DNA from: Epiperipatus broadwayi
Taxonomy: Eukaryota > Onychophora > Udeonychophora > Euonychophora > Peripatidae
Reading direction: 5' to 3'
DNA length: 64,000 nt
Assembly: GCA_028023455.1 (NCBI GenBank)
Contig: JAQFVV010000013.1
Span: 15,574,258 to 15,638,257, forward strand
Shown: one piece after another, positions 56,830 through 64,000 of the stretch
Numbering within the stretch: the first letter of the stretch is position 1
Layout of the letters: every line of letters begins with the position of its first letter
Translations under genes and position numbers: made by a program
The notes under the pieces: model-generated
Databases searched by the model: none
The model's input: the letters and a program-made list of their open reading frames with translations, nothing else
What the model was told of the DNA's origin: nothing

Positions 56830-59735
56830 CAGTGGTTCCCAATCTTTTTGTAATCTATATATAGAGTACATTCTAAAATACTGATAAAGCAGTGAGCACA
56901 ATCTTTTTTTAAAGCAAATTTATAGCAGTTATATAGAACATTGTTAATAATATAGAAGTGAAAGGAATTAAAGTTATTTTTCTTTTATTTTTCCATAACA
57001 GTGATAAAGTTGGTTTTTAGTTTCTAAATTACAACAGTGATAATTAGGTTCTAAAAAAGTCTTCCGGTGCCACTATCAACATAAAATTTACAAGTTGTAT
57101 TAAAATTTTTGGTTTTTTTTTTTTTTTTTTTAAACAAACTTAAGAATTTTTTTTTTTTTTTAGATTTAATACTGCACAGTTGTTTTTGTATTATAAATTT
57201 AATCAAAATAATTTTTAACTTTTAAGGTTTTCTTTTGCATAATGAACTACTAAAATAAACTAAAAAGAAAGTATGTTTTCGAAAAAATACTTTTAATTTT
57301 GTTTAATTTACAAATTTAACAAAAAATGTTATAAATAGTGATAAAAAAAAATTATTAAATGTAATAATAAAAATAGTATTCTCAACATTAACACTTGGTG
57401 GTAACTTTTAATAATTTTGTTTACGTTTAATAGCTTCATTATCTGTGCACAGAGCATATATATATTAATTGATTTCAAACACTAATGAAGTAAAGCCTTA
57501 ACTATTAATTGTCAGTATAATCTTCTTCGGCATTGTATTTCATTGGTCAGAGCTTCATAATTAGACACTATAATAAACAATCATCAAGATGCTCATTAGT
57601 GAGTCAAGATCTGGATTTTGATTTTATATTATTCATGGTTAAAAACAAGGATTCACACAGGTATGTGGAACTGAAAAATTATTTTATTTTGTATGTGGCT
57701 CTTTTTACGAATGGAAACTTTTCTGTCAACTAGATTCCAGAAGTTCTCATCTGATATAAAGGATTTTAGCACAATATCATTCTCAAGATCCAAAATTTCT
57801 AGCTCCCATACTTCTGGTCTTACCTGAACAATTTTTACAATGTGTGCAGCTATTTCTGTTATATTTACTTGGCAAGTAAAAGGATTGACAAAAAAGATAA
57901 CCATGGCTCGATGACAGTAAACTGCTAAAATCTCTTGTCAAATTTGCTCCTAAAGCAATTGAAGGTGTTTAACATAGGATGACAAATTAAATTCTCTATC
58001 AACAATTATTTTCTTCATATTTGGAAAATGCACAAGAGACTTCATCTGCAGATGTGATGTTCATAAAGCCAGTTTTGCTTTAAATGGATTTAGATCCAGT
58101 TTTGTTTTAAATGGATTTAGACTCTATCATTTTAGCTCTATGTTTATTTTTTCCATACAGATCCAGATTTAAAGAATTCAATTTTTCAATTATGTCAGTA
58201 AAAAAAGCCCAAACAAACCAGCCAACAAGTCTTAGTCCATCGAATTTTTCATTTTTGTTATCAAAAATCTATCAAAATTACAAACCTTGTAAGAACTTTA
58301 CCTTTATTGAGCCAACATATTTCATTATGCAGAATGAGATCATGTTCTTTGTCTTCATTATTTGCTAATAGAGCTTTGAAAAGTCGACGCTGCAAAGGAG
58401 CTGCTCAAATAGAGTTGATTATTTTTGCAACTATTTTCATCACATCTGAAGGACAATACTCTACCACTCAAAAAAACTTCTTGATGGATAATACACAGTG
58501 GTAGGACATAAAGTTTGGAATCCATCTTTCTTACAAAGGGCAATAAATCCACTAGTATTACCAACCACTGCTGGTGCTCCATCACTGGTTATAGCAGTGA
58601 GCTTGTGTAAAGGTATATTTATCAATTTGACATATGTTGCGAATGTATTATAAATAATCTTACTTGTTATCATCCTTTCATTGATAATATTTTGAGTAGA
58701 TCTTTCATAGTGAAATTACTAAATATGATTTTCACCATAACTACTAACTGTGCAGTGTGTCTGATATGTCTGATGATTCGTCAAATTGTAGTGAAAACCA
58801 TTCACATATTTGTAAGTCACTCTTAATCTGAGTTTGAATGTTCATTGAAATTGCATGTTTTCTTGTAACAGTGTTATTTGACAATTGTAAATCTGGTATT
58901 GCTAATATAATCTCATGTTTGTTAGAAGATTTCTCAAATAACCAATCAGTGCCAGTCAAAATTGTTTCTTTTAACAATTTACCATCCTGGAACAGCTTTT
59001 TTTTTTCTTTGCTAGCATATGAGAATATTTTCAAAGTAACAATGGTAACATTTTTAGGTTTTTACACTTGCCTAAAGAATACAGACTGTCAAGCAGAAAA
59101 GTTTGATAATTGAGCTATTTTTTCTTCCTTACTTCAGATTTGAGAAGATAATGCATATTAAATGTTGCATAAATTGTCTGGAAGTGACGTTCATTGTTGT
59201 TGTTTTTTTGGCACTGCAATGCTACTACCGCACAATAAGCAAACATTTATTTTTAAACTTAATGAACAATATGATTCCTCCCAATCACTGTTAAAATAGC
59301 AGATTTGTTGTTTTTACTTGCTTCACTCATTTTAGGTTAAAAATAAAAATAAATACAGATTTAAATATAAAAAATTCTATTTTACACTGTACACGTGTAT
59401 CATATTACAAAATTAGTGAGTGAGGAAAGCAAATATGATGACACAGAGTCAGAGATTATGACATTGGCACAACTCATAGCAGATGGAGATAACGCTGCAT
59501 CTGTTACATAAGTAATAGTTGATTTTGTTTTTCATATTACACTATTAATTATGCGACTGTTGATTTGTATTGCATTGCTGTTAGCTTTAAAAACATTATA
59601 TCTGCATTAATGATAGTGGTGATGCACTCCGTTTTTTCATTATTGGTGTTGTTATCAAATTTTTTTGTTTTCTGGAAATGTAATTTAAATAAAATCTTTT
59701 TTAGGGTTCTGAAATAGTGGGCACAGGAACCCCTA
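56830..59735 (-). mobile_element. hAT DNA transposon (Buster-type ends), with TIRs and TSD
   Basis: A 2906-bp element. The left end CAGTGGTTCCC and the right end (reverse complement) TAGGGGTTCCT agree at 8 of 11 positions and match hAT terminal repeats. The 8-bp flanks CTTTAGCC (56822-56829) and CTTTAGTC (59736-59743) differ at one base, fitting an aged nnnTAnnn duplication. The enclosed transposase relic reads right to left. Confidence 0.85.
57490..59330 (-). pseudogene. hAT transposase relic, GTF2IRD2/ZBED-like
   Basis: Broken transposase of the surrounding element, from a plausible ATG at 59328-59330 (MSEASKNNKSAILTVIG). A BED-type finger remnant follows (VCLLCG-like, then H-x-QTIYATFNMHY). 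The best part is 58744-59034: KLFQDGKLLKETILTGTDWL, LSNNTVTRKHAISM and EWFSLQFDESSDISDT, matching the LSxxTVxRRxxxM and FSLxxDESTDxxDT motifs of GTF2IRD2-like transposases. Next come NIPLHKLTAITSDGAPAVVG (58560-58640) and, after a frameshift, CIIHQE (58475-58492), the conserved catalytic-core HCxIHQE. The C-terminus near 57650-57770 has ENFWNLVDRK and, in another frame, CESLFLTMNNIKSKSRS, the dimerisation motif CExxFSxMxxIKxKxR. Frameshifts rule out activity. Confidence 0.85.
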
Positions 59736-59743
59736 CTTTAGTC

Positions 59744-60675
59744 TATTGTGGCTCTAATTGTATTGTTTGTATATTGCAATTTTGAGTCACTAATTTTAAT
59801 GTAACTTCATGACAATAATAACATAGTACTTTGTAACTACAATATTTATACATTGTCCTTCAAATTGGGCAAAAAAAAATTATTATACTGTAATTTTTAT
59901 TTCTCATGTATGATTGGTTCCATAAAAACTAAAAGAAAATTGAATTAGCTAACTAGGTATCAAACTTCCATAAGAATAATGTTAACGTTTAATCAGTACA
60001 ATTGTATATATGGATATAACATAATTAATTTATGAATATTAATATCATTCTATAGTGTTGATATATATACAACATAAGCTCAAAGATTCAGTTTTATGTA
60101 GGAAAAAATTTTGAATTTACAACTAAAGTTAACATTCACTTCTTCCAATCCCATTTGGAAATTTCCAAGGAAAAAATAATTAAATATTGGTTTAAAAAAA
60201 AAAAAAAAAAGGCTTTTTTACAACAATCCTTAAATTTCTCTGCCATTAGATGAAGTAACTTATTACATACCAATGATCAAAGAAAAAACTAATCAATAAA
60301 TTTGATATTTCATATAAAATCGCTAACAAAAAAAAAAAATATAAAAGTAATATATTTAAAAAACAAACCTAAAAATAATACATTTAGTAATCAAATCAAT
60401 GCGTAAGAATATAAAACTAAATGTTTTAGTAATTACACCAAATATAAATCCATAAGAAATTATGTTACAAAAAATCAATTTGAAAATAAACATGAAAATA
60501 ATATTTTTATCAACAAAATCAGCACACGTAATAAATACGGAAGTTAATACATTTAATTTATAAGAACAATGGCAATGCCTTCCCTACAAACAATTTATAC
60601 GAAATATATTAACTAAAACTATCAAATCTAAGTAACATTTTCATGATGATGCTGTCATGTTATGGCTAGTGTGAT
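59744..60675. other. AT-rich DNA without recognisable feature
   Basis: No motif seen; an A18-like run sits at 60194-60211. Confidence 0.45.
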
Positions 60676-62938
60676 GTGATGCACCGTTTCTCCTTAAACA
60701 GAGTCAGGAATCTCTCAGCAACTATACCCAAAGAAACCTGTTAGCCACTTTACCTTCCTCTTCCATTTCCCACCCTAAACTTTCCCATAATCTGCTCCAT
60801 CCCGTTTCCACAACATAACCTTTGTCAACTCTATGGCCTTTATATCCAAATCCCCTTAACTTTTCCCAAACTCAGCATAAAATCCAATAACTTTCTGTAT
60901 AATCACTTTGTTCATACCTATTCTCCCATAACTTCATTATCTGTACCCTTTCTGCTTTCAAGCATTTACATTCAATCAACAGATGCCTAATATTTTCTAT
61001 ATCTTCCTTACACAATTTGCAAACTAAATCACCCATATTTTTCCATTTACATGTATATTCTCTTATTGCTAAAGATCCCATTCAAGCCTTAAATAATAAG
61101 CTAATTTCCTTACTATTATCATAAATTAACTCGCACCCAATGTTCCGTTTACTTCTATATATATTTAAACTCTTTTTATTCTCCATACTAGTTCTCCATC
61201 TCTCCAACTCCCTATTCTTTATTAATGCATCTATTCTTTTATCCCATTCCTTACCACTATAACACTCAACAATCCTCCTAACACAATCATCCCAACTCTT
61301 GTACAAGAATACTGATATAAATTCTTTATCCAAATCCTTTGCATACCGTATTACTTTTTCATCCATCTTGTTGCCTGTCCTTTACTCATAACCCAATTAA
61401 ATATTATTTTGGCTATTCTTTTATCATCCATAAACTGCAACCTACCAAACATTTTCATTTTACTTTTTGCATCTCTCATATAAAAAACTTAACCATAGCA
61501 TTTCTGCTTGAATTGCCTTCTTAGCTGTCCATACCTCTGCATCTAATGCATGTCTTCCTACTTCCCTTTGTACTTTCTCTAAGTAATCTAATACCCTTTT
61601 ACTAACACATAATGCATCATTACCATATGTTAACCCTGCTACTACAACTCCCATACAATTCTAGCTACATCATATTTATTATATGAAAACACTGTTAATT
61701 TCTTTACTAAACCCTTTCTTTTCTTTGCTTCATTTACCTATTTTTTCTCCCATTCACCCAAGCAATTTTCCTGATTACTTAAGATGATTCCCAAATAACT
61801 ATATCTATCCACCACACTTAACTTTATATCCCCCAATAAAAATTCTACATCTTCTCTTTCCCCATTATTAATCATCGTTATATTTGATTTTTCTTCACTA
61901 AATTTAATCCCCACCTCTTTACCCACCCTTGCACATGTCCTCAGCATAACTTCCATATTCTCTCTTCTTTCTGCACACAAAAAAAATTCATCCTCAAAAA
62001 AAAAAGACCCGGCAAAATATATACTCCCTTGCTACCCATTAATGGTATCTCTATTCCTCTTCCTAGTTTTTCTATTGCTCTCTCCATTTCACTCAAATAC
62101 AACAAAAACAAAATAAGTGACATAGGGCATCCTTGCCTTAATCTCACCCCATTTTTAACTTTAACTGATTCTATATCCCCTAATTGGTAAGTATAGTAAT
62201 TATTTTCATATAATTTCTTAATAATATTTATTAAAGCTTCATCCATTCCCAAATTTGCTAACCTACCCATAATCTATTTCTATTTATTCTATCATATGCC
62301 TTCTCTATATCTATAAAACTCATATATAACAATCTACCTGAATTCCTACTCATATCCGTAAGTTGTATAACTACAAATAAACTATCTCCTATATGCCTAT
62401 CTGACCTAAAACCTCCTTGCATTTCCCCCAACTACATTATTATCTTCCATCCACTTTACAATTCTTCCAGCCACCATATATGAGAAAACTTTATATAAAA
62501 CTGATGTTATCGCCATCGGTCTATAATTATTTAACTTTCTATGATCCTTATGCCTTTCCTTTAAATAATAATCTTACTCTTGTATTACTCCAACTACCCG
62601 GGAAAAGTCTCTTCTGTGCCATCTTATTAAAACACGATAATAGCTTTACTTTTGCCCTACACCCTAAATTCATTATCATCTCTGCTGCTCATCCATCTAA
62701 ACCTCTCGCCTTTCCACTTTTCAATCTCTTCCCTGCCTCATACAGTTCATTTTTTGTGAACCTAATATTCCCATTACTAAATGCTTTCATGTTTTCTATC
62801 ACTAAGTCCTTCACATCTAACATCTTTTCTATATCCAATACATATCTATTTAAAATTCTCTCTAACTCTTCTCTAGAGCTACACTTTATTCCCTCATCAT
62901 TTATTAATATCTCTTTCTTTCCTACATTGGCTAATACT
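60676..62938 (-). pseudogene. LINE (non-LTR retrotransposon) relic, RT and C-terminal zinc finger
   Basis: Reads right to left. From 62938 the frame gives VLANVGKKEILINDEGIKCS and AFSNGNIRFTKNELYEAGKR, then LKSGKARGLDG (family: KAPGxDG), NYRPMAITSVLYKVFSYMVA (family: NxRPIxLxSxxYKxF), GGFRSDRHIGDSLFVVIQL, YMSFIDIEKAYDRINR and RQGCPMSLILFLLYLSEMER. The catalytic FADD box near 62000 has decayed to FFEDEFF. YSYLGIILSNQ follows near 61800. The C-terminal part contains a CX2C...H-x4-C finger (CKLCKEDIENIRHLLIEC, 60975-61030) preceded by GSLAIREYTCKWKNMGDLV. About five frame breaks are visible. The N-terminal side is cut off exactly where the LTR at 62939 begins, so the endonuclease lies beyond the younger insertion or is lost. 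I would place it in the I/Jockey-like group, tentatively. Confidence 0.75.
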
Positions 62939-63092
62939 TGTAATTACAGACTGACACCTAGCGGTCACAATTAAGATTAGTGAGCGTGTGACATTGCTCT
63001 TATGTTAGAGAACATTGATAGTTAATAAAAGTTATTACTTATACAAATTGTGTGTATTTATTAATTTAGATATCACGACCAAGAAAATAACA
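62939..63092 (+). repeat. Short 5' LTR of a Gypsy-type element (154 bp)
   Basis: Begins TGTAATTACAGACTGACACC and ends AAAATAACA, so it has TG...CA-type termini. It interrupts the LINE at its left edge and is followed directly by a primer-binding-like sequence. An AATAAA (63023-63028) lies inside. Only one LTR is inside the window, so the call rests on termini, position and downstream gag. Confidence 0.65.
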
Positions 63093-63107
63093 TGGTGTCA
63101 GGAGTGT
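63093..63107 (+). other. Primer-binding site, tRNA-Leu-like
   Basis: TGGTGTCAGGAGTGT directly follows the LTR. TGGTGTCAGAAGTGG is the familiar Gypsy primer site complementary to the 3' end of a tRNA-Leu; here 13 of 15 bases agree. Confidence 0.65.
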
Positions 63108-63233
63108 ATTAATGAAATAATAGTTAAAGAAGAAAAAAATCTAAAGTCTATAAAACAGTGGGTATTTAAATATTATAACAATAGTTTTTATAGCAAATTT
63201 TTTTTTTCCATATCATATTTGCCAAAATACATA

Positions 63234-63968
63234 ATGGCATCACAATTTGATTGTTTTTATATCGAACCACTACCCATGAAAGGAAATATGTCAGTCAATT
63301 GGGTGAATGGAAAGAATTATTCCTAAATTTCCTAGAGGCAACAGAAAACAATATGAAATCAGATAAAGTATATTTAGGAATATTACGTCATCTCATTGGA
63401 AAAGAAGGGACAAATGCAATAACAAAATTAGACCACACGAATCCGGAAGATAAAACAAAATTACTACCTGTGTTAAACCAAATGAAAAAATATTTCAACT
63501 CAATGAAAACAACATTATATGATAGAATAAAAGCATATACAATGGAGTCGCATGAGAGAGAATTGATTGATCACTTTCTTACTTGCTTAAAATTAGTAGT
63601 TGAAAAAGCTGACTTTGAGGATAAAAATCAAAATACCCTCAGAGATAGAATTATAATGGTAAAAAAGAAGGACTAAAAGACGATAATTTGAAAAGGGGAA
63701 GCACTGGAAATAATACGTGGACATGAAACTAGAAGACTCAAAAATGAATTACTGGGCAAGTCCGAACTATGTATTAACGTAATAGCGAAAAATACAACAA
63801 CAAATAAACAAAATTATCAAAAGTGCAACCATAATCACCCAAAACATGAGTGTCCTGCATTTGGAAAAAAATGCTATAATTGTGGAAGGTTAAACCACTT
63901 TGCCAATAATTGCCATACGAGAAGCTATTTTAAAAACACAAAAAATGCTCAAACACAAAGTGAATAGG
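63234..63968 (+). pseudogene. Gypsy-type gag with two zinc knuckles (recent but frameshifted)
   Basis: Gag of the element whose LTR is at 62939, running from an ATG at 63234 (MASQFDCFYIEPLPMKGNMS) to a stop near 63965. A frameshift near 63300 leads into GEWKELFLNFLEATENNMKS, the W-K-x-FLxxxEAT opening helix, then LRHLIGKEGTNAITKL and ELIDHFLTCLKLVVEKADFE. Another shift near 63665-63690 leads to ALEIIRGHET, the conserved AlxICRaHE segment. The end carries two zinc-binding motifs: CNHNHPKHECPAFGKKC and the CCHC knuckle CYNCGRLNHFANNC (63872-63913), typical of invertebrate Gypsy Gag. It is better preserved than the relic at 1.8-3.0 kb and appears to be of a related family. Pol is expected beyond the window. 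Confidence 0.8.
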
Positions 63969-64000
63969 AATAGAAATGGACATTATGTGCATGAAGTACA

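Noticed and set aside
62417-62974. 185-codon plus-strand open frame
   Set aside because: It lies antisense to the minus-strand LINE reverse transcriptase, whose KAPGxDG-like and NYRP motifs explain the region; it also runs across the LTR boundary.
1-64000. CRISPR arrays, operons, ribosome-binding sites or prophage-like modules
   Set aside because: No regularly spaced repeats of the right kind and no clustered prokaryotic genes; all recognisable proteins are metazoan mobile-element families.

Overview
The window is AT-rich (about three quarters by eye) animal nuclear DNA with no operons, no rRNA and almost no intact protein-coding sequence. It behaves like a gene-poor intronic or intergenic region of an invertebrate genome. 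I infer this from decayed metazoan mobile elements: Gypsy LTR retrotransposons, Penelope-like elements, RTE-like and other LINEs, three hAT lineages, a pogo/Tigger-like MITE and tRNA-derived SINEs. Such a mix is known from cephalopods, chelicerates, hemipterans and hydrozoans, and I cannot decide between them. Almost all recognisable proteins are broken by stops and frameshifts, so calls rest on conserved motifs in several frames.

Layout. 1-1.2 kb: direct and tandem repeats. 1.2-6.7 kb: a full-length but dead Gypsy element (LTR, gag, zinc knuckle, RT, RNase H, integrase, PPT, LTR). It carries two insertions: a roughly 540-bp unit with a minus-strand hammerhead-ribozyme motif (2317-2375) and a 1072-bp pogo-like MITE (4720-5791). 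6.7-13.5 kb: AT-rich, with one fragment of a DCYFC-type protein family (9747-9890). 13.5-17.8 kb: the best host-gene candidates, both minus strand. These are a 180-codon acidic terminal exon with an internal repeat and a poly(A) signal, and a possible first coding exon. A Penelope tail remnant and a 180-bp direct repeat pair lie among them. 18-31 kb: tandem and inverted repeats, one SINE with a clear target-site duplication, otherwise featureless.

31.0-33.3 kb: a hAT (Buster/ZBED-like) element with terminal repeats and a perfect 8-bp duplication. 34.4-35.0 kb: RTE endonuclease relic. 36.1-37.4 and 43.3-45.2 kb: two Penelope-like copies, each followed by the same tRNA-like plus tail module; a third remnant of this arrangement lies at 14.6-14.9 kb. 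38.4-42.6 kb: locally GC-richer DNA with TATA-like motifs. 45.3-46.9 kb: RTE-like LINE. 47.4-49.1 kb: a third hAT-like (DUF4371/KIAA1586-like) relic. 51.2-52.5 kb: minus-strand RTE-like endonuclease. 53.1-54.1 kb: a fold-back repeat array. 56.8-59.7 kb: a second bounded hAT element (minus strand). 60.7-62.9 kb: a minus-strand LINE cut by a younger Gypsy-type element (short LTR, tRNA-Leu-like primer site, gag with CCHC knuckle) that runs off the window end.

The most distinctive observations are the hammerhead motif, the recurring Penelope plus tRNA-like module, the two hAT insertions resolved to their duplications, the long near-perfect hairpin at 22.1-22.4 kb, and the acidic minus-strand exon.
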